A DNA stretch of 64,000 nt from JBGMEA01 sp041447245 (GTDB lineage: Bacteria > Bacillota > Clostridia > Eubacteriales > Anaerofustaceae), in assembly GCA_041447245.1 (NCBI GenBank), contig JBGMEA010000026.1, positions 230,936 through 294,935 on the forward strand, given 5' to 3'. Every line of letters starts with the position of its first letter. Position 1 is the first letter of the stretch. A program made the position numbers and the translations under genes. The notes beneath the pieces are model-generated. The model made no database searches and had not been told where the DNA came from. It saw only the letters and a list, made by a program, of their open reading frames with translations. Shown piece by piece: positions 48,901 through 57,041 of the stretch.

Positions 48901-48961
48901 AAAATTTGGGGAATTTGTCGAAAACTTTTTTTAATATTGCCATGAAGAAAGTAGAAAATAT

Positions 48962-49282
48962 ATGCTAAAAAAACAAATTAAGATCTTAAAATTTATCAAG
49001 AAAAATAAAACATCGTTAGGCGGAATTTGTAAAAAATTCAATTTGACTATAAATCAAGCAAAAAGCTTAATGCTAGACGATGTGTTCAATGAAAATATCA
49101 CTTATATCATAGAATTACCAGAAGAAAATACACGTATTCATATTAAAAATCAGGGTTTAATTTTTTTAGAAAATCATAAAACAAAGGAAATAAGATATTT
49201 TGTTGGTTTTATAATAGCTATCTTAACGTTTATATTTACAGCAATTACCTTATTGATTTCGCTAAATATTATTAATATATAA
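48962..49282 (+). CDS. Hypothetical protein with C-terminal membrane segment
   Basis: A 106-aa, Lys/Asn/Ile-rich protein. Residues 1-70 look like a small winged-helix-type fold (a helix, then SLGGICKKFNLTINQAKSLM as a possible helix-turn-helix, then beta strands IIELPEENTRIHIKNQG). Residues 78-103 form one membrane helix. Its A+T-rich codons differ from the neighbouring core genes. The family is not known to me. It might be a membrane-anchored sensor or effector of the neighbouring caspase operon, but it has its own promoter and terminator-like hairpin. Confidence 0.65.
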   Translation: MLKKQIKILKFIKKNKTSLGGICKKFNLTINQAKSLMLDDVFNENITYIIELPEENTRIHIKNQGLIFLENHKTKEIRYFVGFIIAILTFIFTAITLLISLNIINI

Positions 49283-49298
49283 GTTTGATATTACAGAA

Positions 49299-49318
49299 CT
49301 TTGTTTTTATAAACAAAG
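49299..49318 (+). terminator. Hairpin after the island membrane-protein gene
   Basis: CTTTGTTT-TTAT-AAACAAAG is a perfect 8-bp stem 17 nt after the stop. It has no T tract, so termination is uncertain. Confidence 0.4.
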
Positions 49319-49323
49319 CACAT

Positions 49324-49422
49324 CTTAGCAATAATGAGCAGCTCGACAAACAGCGCCTCATAAGTAGCAATTAATGGGAATTAGCTGAACTGCTCGTATT
49401 GTGCTATAAAGCAACGTTAGGT
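49324..49422. repeat. Long imperfect inverted repeat ending in GTTAGGT
   Basis: The left arm CTTAGCAATAATGAGCAG (49324-49341) faces the right arm CTGCTCGTATTGTGCTATAAAG (49390-49411), pairing with a few bulges. Inside, AGCAATT-AATGGG-AATTAGCT forms a second hairpin near 49366-49386. The right arm is followed by CAACGTTAGGT. No reading frame fits. It could be a structured RNA or a recombination site. Confidence 0.5.
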
Positions 49423-49534
49423 TTGAGCAATTAAGCAACGAGTAAATAGTTTTATAAGTAAATAAGCCAGTGAACATTGTTCTCCTTGTAAACACGGAAA
49501 ACTACTTTATTTTAATATTTGAGGTGAAAACCAA

Positions 49535-49813
49535 ATGACTATTATTAGATTTGGGCATGAAAACTACGATATAAATGAAAATGACATAATTTTAGATAAC
49601 TGTTCAAATTATGTCATTATTACAAAAGACTTTGGATCTGGTTTAGATTCATTCCACCCTACAATATCTAAAGCAGATTTCAATGATTTAAGAACACATG
49701 GCATGATATTTACGAATAATGAGCTGATGCGAACTGCTCGTGAGAACGAAAAACAAAGCACTGTTACTTATTGGAAATTTAGAATGGAATTGATAAATCA
49801 ATATTACGAATAA
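49535..49813 (+). CDS. Hypothetical protein, first gene of the caspase operon
   Basis: A 92-aa acidic protein without membrane segment or recognised motif. Predicted short strands at the start (TIIRFGHENYDI, YVIITKDF) give way to helices at the end (NNELMRTARENE, YWKFRMELINQYYE). GAGG lies about 8 nt before the ATG. It is 46 nt before the next small gene and shares its A+T-rich codon use. Its role is unknown; position suggests a partner of the caspase-like protease. Confidence 0.65.
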   Translation: MTIIRFGHENYDINENDIILDNCSNYVIITKDFGSGLDSFHPTISKADFNDLRTHGMIFTNNELMRTARENEKQSTVTYWKFRMELINQYYE

Positions 49814-49859
49814 ATCATATATTTAAATTAATTTATTATTTTAATGTGGAGGAGTAGTT

Positions 49860-50057
49860 ATGAATAAGTTTGAAATTGAGAATGCAATATACCAAGAAAT
49901 GTCTGAGAAACTAAAAGAAATAGGGAAAATGCCTTTTGATAAATCATTACCATTATTGCGAAGTGAAGCGTGGCGGCTTGCTGATAAATATGATACGGAT
50001 GGCGGCAATGTTATGAATATCCTTATGACCTACATGAATAAGGAGACGAAAGAGTGA
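49860..50057 (+). CDS. Hypothetical small protein coupled to the caspase gene
   Basis: A 65-aa helical protein, rich in Glu, Lys and Met, with no recognised family. GGAGGAG lies about 8 nt before the ATG. Its stop overlaps the GTG start of the caspase-like gene (GTGA), so the two proteins are probably made in fixed ratio. That pattern fits an inhibitor, adaptor or scaffold for the protease, by inference only. Confidence 0.7.
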   Translation: MNKFEIENAIYQEMSEKLKEIGKMPFDKSLPLLRSEAWRLADKYDTDGGNVMNILMTYMNKETKE

Positions 50058-51439
50058 ATATACACAGAGGACTTGCCTTTGTAGTATCCAATGATAAGTA
50101 TCAGTTTTGCAATCAGCTACCTTCATGTAAGAAAGATGGCTCCGATGTGGAGAAAACTTTGAAGGCACTTGGATTTGACACTTTTACTGCACATGATTTT
50201 ACTCGTACTGATTTATTTGTCTTAATTGGTAAGTTTCTCGTTGAAGCAAATTCATACTCGACAGTACTTCTATACTATTCTGGACATGGTATTCAAATCG
50301 ATGGCGAAAACTATATTGTTCCAATTGACTGTAACCCAACACCAAATAAGTCAATCCTTATAAACACTGGCTTAGTTCCGATAAAGATTATTGTAGACTA
50401 CATGAATGAAAACCCGCAGAAATCAAACATAATCATTCTGGATGCTTGCAGAACATCACCGTCATTTACAAAGGATGTTCTAAACGGAGGATTGGCTGAA
50501 ATAAAATCTGGATGTGGTACATTTATCTCCTTTGCAACAGCACCTAACACAGTTGCAATTGGATCATCTTCACCAGACGAGAATAGTGTATTTACAGCTT
50601 GTCTGCTCCAGCACATTGATAAGCCTAATGTCAAAATTGAAGATTTATTTAAGCAAGTTCGTTCAGATGTATTAATTCAAAGCGGGGGAACACAGAATCC
50701 TTGGGAAAGCACCTCTCTCACCGATGATTTCTTTTTTAACATAATGTCGGAAGATCAGATAAATGAAGATATTTATCGGGTGATAAGGGATCATAGTTCA
50801 GCAGATATTCTAATATATTTATCTGACCATTACCAGCGTCCCATTTCAGAAATCTATAGAATCTATCACCATCAAAAAAGTGAAAAGCCAGGCGGTATCC
50901 ACTTTAGCGACAAAAACGAATATGAAGCCTATATTTTGCATCAGATACTTGAGTTTGGATTTGAGTTTAAACACTATCGCTGGATGTACGAAAATAAAGC
51001 TGTTGTGATGGGAGAGTTCTACCATGACCCATCTAAAATTGCATTGGAGCCTTCAGGGAAAGAAATAAATGTGACATTTTGCTTATGTGAACCAAGTATT
51101 GATGCAGATGGTTGCAAAATCCAGGGGATAACTAACTTGCCACTAAACACGAATCTTATGATAGGGTTGAAGAATACTGATTTACAATATTCTGCTCAAT
51201 CTAGTGCACATGTTCAGCCGGGTGGGAGTTTTTGTAGTGAGCACTTCACACAGAATAAAGACGCATTGCCGCGTGGTGAATACAATGTGACCATTTCGAT
51301 GCCTATTGCCAGCGTTCAACCAAACGACGTACAATTACTTATTGGTGACAGAGGATGCAATTTGGCTGGAATCTATATCAGTTCATCAATAATAAGCGGA
51401 AAGACCGTTGAATTTCAACAAATCATCTCGTTAGGATAA
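50054..51439 (+). CDS. Caspase-like protease (peptidase C14) with unknown C-terminal region
   Basis: A 461-aa protein. Residues 1-235 form a metacaspase-like peptidase domain: LAFVVSNDKY strand, catalytic His78 in YYSGHGIQ (74-81), catalytic Cys132 in ILDACRTSP (128-136), and specificity segments near GTFISFATAP (155-164) and SGGTQNPW (210-217). Residues 235-330 are helical; 330-461 are beta-rich and unassigned, possibly a recognition domain. The start is GTG 50054 with AAGGAG 8 nt upstream. Bacterial proteins of this fold act in defence, in gasdermin-type death systems, or in development. No gasdermin or reverse transcriptase is nearby. Confidence 0.88.
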   Translation: MNIHRGLAFVVSNDKYQFCNQLPSCKKDGSDVEKTLKALGFDTFTAHDFTRTDLFVLIGKFLVEANSYSTVLLYYSGHGIQIDGENYIVPIDCNPTPNKSILINTGLVPIKIIVDYMNENPQKSNIIILDACRTSPSFTKDVLNGGLAEIKSGCGTFISFATAPNTVAIGSSSPDENSVFTACLLQHIDKPNVKIEDLFKQVRSDVLIQSGGTQNPWESTSLTDDFFFNIMSEDQINEDIYRVIRDHSSADILIYLSDHYQRPISEIYRIYHHQKSEKPGGIHFSDKNEYEAYILHQILEFGFEFKHYRWMYENKAVVMGEFYHDPSKIALEPSGKEINVTFCLCEPSIDADGCKIQGITNLPLNTNLMIGLKNTDLQYSAQSSAHVQPGGSFCSEHFTQNKDALPRGEYNVTISMPIASVQPNDVQLLIGDRGCNLAGIYISSSIISGKTVEFQQIISLG

Positions 51440-51570
51440 TCGTATAAATGTCAAGCGAAAACATTTTATCTTAATCAGGTGCTTAATGTACTGTTCATTA
51501 TAGAAAGCTGAACTTCTTATTATGTTTATTATGCTCAATAGTCTTATAAGAATTTTTCGAAATATGATTA

Positions 51571-51601
51571 AAAAAAGCGGAGAATCGTTCTCCGCTTTTT
51601 T
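51571..51601 (+). terminator. Terminator after the caspase operon
   Basis: AAAAAAGCGGAGAA pairs with TTCTCCGCTTTTTT around TCG. It is 130 nt after the stop; I see nothing else in 51440-51570. Confidence 0.88.
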
Positions 51602-51617
51602 CTTATAATATATTAAA

Positions 51618-51713
51618 TCAGTCTTCCCTCAGCTCATACTTTTTCTCTGCAAATTCTCTCGGAGATCTTTCAGGGAAATATTGATAAAGATAGGTCAGCA
51701 TGTTGCCGTTGAG
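51618..51713 (-). pseudogene. 3' fragment of an RlmL-like methyltransferase gene
   Basis: Read leftward, this stretch encodes LNGNMLTYLYQYFPERSP and then REFAEKKYELRED with a stop. The intact gene at 52269-53429 ends FNGNMLTYLYQYFPERAP, REREKEQRED. Only the last 31 codons are present, and homology stops abruptly at 51713. It is a truncated, diverged duplicate at the right edge of the island. Confidence 0.85.
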
Positions 51714-51732
51714 TAATAATCATTCGATTTTT

Positions 51733-51775
51733 TGTTGCAAATGCAACATATGAAATCAGTTAAGTATAGTATAAT
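51733..51775 (+). promoter_or_regulatory. Cupin gene promoter with palindrome
   Basis: A -10 TATAAT lies at 51770-51775. Upstream, TGTTGCA-AA-TGCAACA (51733-51748) is a perfect 7-bp inverted repeat placed where a -35 or activator site would be; no good -35 box is seen. It looks like a dimeric regulator site, MarR-like in size. Confidence 0.45.
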
Positions 51776-51828
51776 GAGCATATCATTGAACATAAAATAA
51801 AACTAAAATATTCAGGAGGTAATAAAAC

Positions 51829-52143
51829 ATGGTTGAACAGATATTCAAACTTTCTTTAGGGAATGAAAAAGCTGTGGAAAAAGTCATCTTTGATGAAAAT
51901 GTGCATTATCTTCATATGGTTTTCAACAAAGAAGAAGGACTCCCCGAGCACTTCTCCAATTCGAATGTGTATATGACGGTTGTTCGCGGAAAATTATCCA
52001 TCGGTCTTGATGATCAGGAAATTCATGAGTATGACGGCGGAACGCTTCTGAAAATTCCATTCCGGACTAAAATGAATGTGAAAAACCTGCATGATGAAAC
52101 CTTGGAGTTGATCGTTGTAAAAGCCCCGGCTCCAAAAAACTGA
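51829..52143 (+). CDS. Cupin domain protein
   Basis: A 104-aa single-domain cupin. The first motif is reduced (LPEHFSNSNVYMTVVRGKLSIGL, with one His and the conserved Gly) and the second is GGTLLKIPFRTKMNVKN, lacking the usual His. Metal binding is therefore uncertain; such small cupins often bind sugars or act as sensors. AGGAGG precedes the ATG. It has its own promoter and terminator. Confidence 0.82.
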   Translation: MVEQIFKLSLGNEKAVEKVIFDENVHYLHMVFNKEEGLPEHFSNSNVYMTVVRGKLSIGLDDQEIHEYDGGTLLKIPFRTKMNVKNLHDETLELIVVKAPAPKN

Positions 52144-52191
52144 TCAGAAAATACAAAGCTGTTCTGTTGATATTGCACCATTCAGACAAAA

Positions 52192-52227
52192 AAATCAGCG
52201 TGGGATGATTATCCCGTGCTGATTTTT
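52192..52227 (+). terminator. Terminator after cupin gene
   Basis: AAATCAGC..GGGAT pairs with ATCCC..GCTGATTT (two mismatches), followed by TTATA. It may also work for the leftward methyltransferase gene. Confidence 0.65.
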
Positions 52228-52268
52228 ATATGTAAAATATTCTTTGCGTAAAGCATTATGCAATAGAA

Positions 52269-53429
52269 TCAGTCTTCCCGTTGCTCCTTCTCCCTCTCTC
52301 TCGGCGCCCGTTCCGGAAAATACTGATAAAGATACGTCAGCATGTTCCCGTTGAACAGCTTGCGGTTCTTGGTCGCTTTCATGCCGAACTGCTTCTGGAA
52401 GTCTTCGTTTCCGCTCAGCACAAACAGCCGCCAACTGTCCAGCTCGTCGTAAACGGTTTTCAGATCGCGGTAAATGCGCTCGGTTTCCTTCTTCTCCCCG
52501 ATGCGCTCGCCGTAAGGCGGATTGACGATAAGAATGCCGTATTTTTTTCTCGAACGGAATTCCCGAAAATCCAGCTTCTGAAACGCAACATACTCCTCCA
52601 CGCCCGCGCGTTTCGCGTTGTCTCTCGCCGATTTCAACACCCCCGCATCAATGTCCGAACCGAGCAGCCGCAGTTCCGGCGCGGCAATCGCCGCTTTCGC
52701 TTCTTCGCGCAAAAGCAGGCTCTGCACATCGTCATGCCACCCCCATGCTTCGAATGCGAATTTTCGGTGCAGTCCCGGCGGAGTGTGAGATGCCATCATC
52801 GCCGCTTCCGTAACAAAGGTGCCCGATCCGCACATGATGTCCGCAAACTGCTGCGAACCGTCGTATCCGCTCAGATAAATGATGCCTGCCGCGAGCGTTT
52901 CCTTGATGGGCGCTTCTCCCGCGGAAAGACGGTAACCCCTACGGTGCAGACTTTCACCGCTCGTGTTGATGCTGAGTGACACGCGGTTGTTTTTGATGGT
53001 TGCAAACAGCGGAAAATCCGCGCCGCTCTCGGGCATACGGTTCAGCCCGTGCACTTGTTTGAGCCGCTCGACCGCCGCTTTTTTGATAATGCTCTGACAG
53101 TCGGATTTCGAAAACAGGTTGGACTTCACGCAGCTGATTTTGGCGACATTGAATTTCGCGTCTTTCGGCAGGAACTCTTCCCAATGAACGGCGTTTGTCC
53201 CGTCAAACAGTTCGTCAAAAGTCAGTGCGGAGAATTCCGCGACGGGCAGCAGCACACGGTTTGCCGTGCGCAGCCAAAGATTGAGCCGATCAACATCCTG
53301 TATGGTACCTTCGATCGAAACCGCGCCGTCCGAAGATGCGGCGATTTCGTAACCGAGCCGCTGAATTTCACGTTTGAGCACACTCTCCAGCCCGAAGGTG
53401 CAGGTGGCGGTGATGGTGTATGTTTTCAT
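52269..53429 (-). CDS. THUMP-domain RNA N2-guanine methyltransferase (RlmL-like)
   Basis: A 386-aa class I RNA methyltransferase (YpsC/RlmL N-terminal type) that methylates guanine N2 in 23S rRNA. A THUMP domain occupies about 50-155; the Rossmann part has IMCGSGTFVTEAAMMA, LGSDIDAGVLKSARDNA and the catalytic NPPYGERIG. It is the single-module form, without the RlmK half. A broken copy of its 3' end lies 0.6 kb away at 51618-51713. Confidence 0.9.
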   Translation of the reverse strand: MKTYTITATCTFGLESVLKREIQRLGYEIAASSDGAVSIEGTIQDVDRLNLWLRTANRVLLPVAEFSALTFDELFDGTNAVHWEEFLPKDAKFNVAKISCVKSNLFSKSDCQSIIKKAAVERLKQVHGLNRMPESGADFPLFATIKNNRVSLSINTSGESLHRRGYRLSAGEAPIKETLAAGIIYLSGYDGSQQFADIMCGSGTFVTEAAMMASHTPPGLHRKFAFEAWGWHDDVQSLLLREEAKAAIAAPELRLLGSDIDAGVLKSARDNAKRAGVEEYVAFQKLDFREFRSRKKYGILIVNPPYGERIGEKKETERIYRDLKTVYDELDSWRLFVLSGNEDFQKQFGMKATKNRKLFNGNMLTYLYQYFPERAPREREKEQRED

Positions 53430-53520
53430 TGTTTCTCTTTTCTATATTTATAATGGTTCATTGTTTGTCAACGTACAGAGGAACGCATGATACGCGTTTC
53501 CTGCTGATGGGCAATTCCGA

Positions 53521-54411
53521 TCAATCCCCCTTGTAAGCGCGCTCCAGTTCCGCCAGATCGAATTTTTTCATTTTTAAGAATGCCTGCGTCACACGTTCGA
53601 TGGCGGCGGGATCGGCTTGCTGCATCATATCGTTCATGACCGCAGGCGTAATCTGCCATGAAACTCCGAATTGATCTTTCAGCCATCCGCATTGTTCCGC
53701 CTCGGGCACTGCGGACAAACTGTCCCAGTAATGATCAATCTCTTCCTGGGTGTCACAGTTTACGATGAAAGAAAATGCTTCATTAAAACCGAATAGATGC
53801 TCCTGATTATTTTCCATTACGGCGAAACTCTGCCCTTCCAGAATCAATTCGGCAAAATTGATCGCCTGCGGCGCATTCGGCATAACCTTTTCGCCGTATC
53901 TTGATATGGTCTTGATTTCGGATTTTCCGAATACTTTGGAGTAAAACCCGATTGCTTCTTCCGCGCGTCCGAAGTTTGCACCCGCAAACATCAGCGAAGG
54001 CCGAATCTTTGCGTCTATATGTGCATCTGTGTACATGATCTGCCAGGAAACCCCGAATTGATCCGACACCCAACCGTACAATTCGCTGAAATCGTAGCGC
54101 TCAAGCGGCATCATGATCGTTCCGCCTTCAAGAAACGCTTCCCAGTAATGCAGGACTTCGTCTTTGCTTGCACACGAAATCATCAAGGAGATCGAAGGAT
54201 TCAATTGAAAATACGGTCCGGCGGACAACAAAAGCAAGTTGATATTCTCAATCTCAAGGATCAGACTTTCCGCATCCTCCGACGGAGTCCCGTGGATCAT
54301 CCTTCTGCTCAGGAGCCTGCTGTTTTCAAACACCCTCAAGTAAAACTCGCCCGCCTCCGCCGCTTCTTTATCAAACCACAAATGATTCATGATTTTTCGA
54401 ATACCTTCCAT
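53521..54411 (-). CDS. Two-domain VOC/PhnB-like protein
   Basis: A 296-aa protein with two tandem vicinal-oxygen-chelate domains of the PhnB (3-demethylubiquinone methyltransferase-like) type, each ending in a matching block: VSDQFGVSWQIMYTD (about 114-128) and LKDQFGVSWQITPAV (about 244-258). Each begins with a glyoxalase-like strand and EAGEFY or EAIGFY helix. Metal-binding residues are not typical, and the function of this group is unknown. GGAGG precedes the ATG. Confidence 0.85.
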   Translation of the reverse strand: MEGIRKIMNHLWFDKEAAEAGEFYLRVFENSRLLSRRMIHGTPSEDAESLILEIENINLLLLSAGPYFQLNPSISLMISCASKDEVLHYWEAFLEGGTIMMPLERYDFSELYGWVSDQFGVSWQIMYTDAHIDAKIRPSLMFAGANFGRAEEAIGFYSKVFGKSEIKTISRYGEKVMPNAPQAINFAELILEGQSFAVMENNQEHLFGFNEAFSFIVNCDTQEEIDHYWDSLSAVPEAEQCGWLKDQFGVSWQITPAVMNDMMQQADPAAIERVTQAFLKMKKFDLAELERAYKGD

Positions 54412-54453
54412 TACAACACCTCCAGTATTCCTTAAAATGAATGAACTGTTTTA

Positions 54454-56445
54454 TTAATTCTTCATCTGCTTTTTGATCTGCGCGATGCGGTCACGCAGCA
54501 CCGCTGCCCGCTCGAAATCAAGCTCTTTTGCCGCCTGTTTCATTTCCGCTTCCAGATTTGAAACCACGGTGGCAGGATCGTTCCCCGGCAGATGTTTTGT
54601 GCTTTTACCTTTTTTCTGCTTGCCATATTCGGCAGAATCCTCCGCCACAAGCGTCGTTTCCAGTCCGCTGTAGACATCCTTGATAATGCTCTTCGGCGTG
54701 ATGCCCCGCTCTTCGTTATACTGCGTCTGCTTTTCGCGCCTGCGGGTTGTTTCGTCGATGGCGTACCGCATGGATCGCGTCATGTTGTCCGCATACATGA
54801 TGACATGCCCCTGCGCATGCCGCGCGGCACGTCCGACGGTCTGCACCAACGAGGTTTCGCTGCGCAGGAATCCTTCCTTATCCGCGTCGAGAATCGCGAC
54901 AAGACTCACTTCGGGAATGTCCAACCCTTCGCGCAGCAGGTTGATGCCGACCAACACGTCGAAGACACCCGAACGCAGATCCTTGATGATCTTCATGCGT
55001 TCCACCGTGTCGATGTCCGAGTGCAGATAATTTACGGCAATGCCCGCCTTGGCGAGAAAGTCCGTCAGGTCCTCCGCCATGCGCTTGGTCAGCGTCGTCA
55101 CGAGCACTTTGTCTCCTTTGGCGATCGTCTCGTTGATCTCTCCGATCAGATGCTCGATCTGCCCTTTTGTCGGCACAACATCGATGACAGGATCCAGCAG
55201 TCCCGTGGGACGCACGATCTGTTCCGCCGTCTGTTCGGAGTGTTCCGCTTCGTAGACGCCGGGAGTGGCGGACACGAACACGACCTGATTGATTTTGGTT
55301 TCGAATTCGGAAAAGTTCAGCGGACGGTTGTCGAATGCCGACGGCAGGCGGAAGCCGTAATCCACCAAATTTTTCTTGCGGGAATAATCCCCGCCGAACA
55401 TGCCCCGTATCTGCGGCAGCGTCACGTGCGATTCGTCGATGAACATCAGAAAATCATCGGGAAAGTAGTCGATGAGCGTAAACGGCGGATCGCCAGCTTT
55501 CGTGCGGTTGATGTGCCGCGTATAGTTTTCTATGCCTTTGCAGTACCCCATTTCGCGCAGCATCTCGAGATCATAATTTGTGCGCTGCATCAGCCGCTGC
55601 GCTTCCACCAGTTTGTTTTCGGCACGCAGGATATCGAGCCGTTCAAAGAGTTCCTGCTGAATCGTACCGAGCGCAAACTGCATGTTCTCGGGCGTGGTGA
55701 CATAGTGCGACGCGGGGAAAATGCTGATGTGCGTGCGCTGTCCGCGCACTTCTCCCGTAAGCGCATGGATCTCGCTGATGCGCTCGATCTCGTCCCCGAA
55801 GAACTCGATGCGGATGGCGTATTCGTTGGAGGAGGCGGGAAACACTTCCAACACATCTCCCCGCACACGGAACGTGCCGCGGTGAAAATCCATCTCGTTG
55901 CGGTCATATTGGATGTCCACGAGTCTGCGGATGACTTCGTCGCGTTCCTTCACCATGCCGGGACGCAGAGAGATCACCAGATTTTCATAATCGATCGGAC
56001 TGCCCAGCCCGTAAATGCAGCTGACGCTGGCGACGATAATCACATCCCGCCGTTCGGACAAGGACGCCGTCGCGGAGTGACGCAACTTGTCGATATCGTC
56101 GTTGATATCGGAGTCTTTTTCGATATACAGATCCTGCCCCGGCACATACGCTTCGGGCTGGTAATAATCATAGTAAGACACAAAGTACTCGACCGCATTG
56201 TTAGGGAAAAAGTTTTTAAACTCGTCGCAAAGCTGCGCGGCGAGGGTTTTGTTGTGGGCGATCACAAGCGTGGGTTTCTGCACCTGCTCGATGATTTTCG
56301 CCATGGTATAGGTTTTGCCCGAACCGGTCACGCCGAGCAGCGTCTGGGCATGCATGCCCTGCGTGACGCCTTCGCTCAGCTGCGCGATTGCCTGCGGCTG
56401 ATCGCCGGACGGTTCGTATTCGCTGACCACTTTGAAAGGGTTCAT
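54454..56445 (-). CDS. uvrB: Excinuclease ABC subunit B
   Basis: A ~663-aa nucleotide excision repair helicase-like protein. [14 protein letters not shown] is at the start, Walker A GVTGSGKT, the beta-hairpin [21 protein letters not shown] as DEAD-like motif, and a C-terminal UVR domain ([22 protein letters not shown]) that binds UvrC. ATG 56445 or TTG 56451 could be the start. uvrA and uvrC are not in the window. It lies after lspA. Confidence 0.96.
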   Translation of the reverse strand: MNPFKVVSEYEPSGDQPQAIAQLSEGVTQGMHAQTLLGVTGSGKTYTMAKIIEQVQKPTLVIAHNKTLAAQLCDEFKNFFPNNAVEYFVSYYDYYQPEAYVPGQDLYIEKDSDINDDIDKLRHSATASLSERRDVIIVASVSCIYGLGSPIDYENLVISLRPGMVKERDEVIRRLVDIQYDRNEMDFHRGTFRVRGDVLEVFPASSNEYAIRIEFFGDEIERISEIHALTGEVRGQRTHISIFPASHYVTTPENMQFALGTIQQELFERLDILRAENKLVEAQRLMQRTNYDLEMLREMGYCKGIENYTRHINRTKAGDPPFTLIDYFPDDFLMFIDESHVTLPQIRGMFGGDYSRKKNLVDYGFRLPSAFDNRPLNFSEFETKINQVVFVSATPGVYEAEHSEQTAEQIVRPTGLLDPVIDVVPTKGQIEHLIGEINETIAKGDKVLVTTLTKRMAEDLTDFLAKAGIAVNYLHSDIDTVERMKIIKDLRSGVFDVLVGINLLREGLDIPEVSLVAILDADKEGFLRSETSLVQTVGRAARHAQGHVIMYADNMTRSMRYAIDETTRRREKQTQYNEERGITPKSIIKDVYSGLETTLVAEDSAEYGKQKKGKSTKHLPGNDPATVVSNLEAEMKQAAKELDFERAAVLRDRIAQIKKQMKN

Positions 56446-56467
56446 TTCCAAATTTTTTCTTCCTTAT

Positions 56468-56926
56468 TTATAGTTTGATTTTTTTATCGAATAAAATGCA
56501 CAGGCAGAACAACACCGCACCGACGGTAATAAAACAGTCCGCAACGTTGAAGATTGCAAAACTGACAAACTGCAGATCAAAAAAGTCGACGACATATCCG
56601 TATATCGCACGATCATACAGATTGCCCGCGGCACCCGCGATGATGAACGCCATACTGACCAAAAACCATTTCCTGCCGGGATTTTTTTTGAGCTGACGGA
56701 TCAAAAATACCGCAACTAAAACAATGACAACCGCACTGAAGACTGCCAGTAACTGCGTGTGTTTGGCAAACAGGCTGAACGCGGCCCCCGTATTTTTCGT
56801 ATAGGAAAGATTGATCACGCCGTGTATCAACGGCACACTCTCCCCCGGATGCATATTCGATGCAATGAGCAGCTTACTGATGCGGTCGACTGCAAGAATC
56901 AGAATAATGACAATCAGATACAGCAT
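56468..56926 (-). CDS. lspA: Lipoprotein signal peptidase (signal peptidase II)
   Basis: A 152-aa membrane aspartyl protease with four helices that cleaves signal peptides of prolipoproteins. DRISKLL at the start, TKNTGAAFSLF, AGAAGNLYDRAIYGYVVDFFD (first catalytic Asp) and FAIFNVADCFITVG (second catalytic Asp) are diagnostic. GGAGG lies 5 nt before the ATG. It is followed by uvrB. Confidence 0.96.
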   Translation of the reverse strand: MLYLIVIILILAVDRISKLLIASNMHPGESVPLIHGVINLSYTKNTGAAFSLFAKHTQLLAVFSAVVIVLVAVFLIRQLKKNPGRKWFLVSMAFIIAGAAGNLYDRAIYGYVVDFFDLQFVSFAIFNVADCFITVGAVLFCLCILFDKKIKL

Positions 56927-57041
56927 GAATTCCTCCGTCGGAAATTAAATGATATTTTCATTATATCACGCAGGCGACGGATATACGAACAGTGCTCATA
57001 TGATATAATAAGGATAATATACCTATGAATAAGGGGATTGT

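Noticed and set aside
49308..49314. TATAAAC as the left R'' box of an attC site
   Set aside because: It fits RYYYAAC poorly and is part of a separate perfect hairpin (49299-49318); the attC idea is kept only as a weak possibility.
50054..51439. Caspase locus as part of a known gasdermin or type III CRISPR system
   Set aside because: No gasdermin-like membrane protein, Cas gene or CRISPR repeats are present in the window; the 106-aa membrane protein is too small and has a single C-terminal helix.
54592..56478. 628-codon open frame antisense to uvrB
   Set aside because: It lies fully opposite uvrB, has no SD or known motif, and its His/Arg/Phe/Asp-rich composition is what uvrB codons give when read backward.
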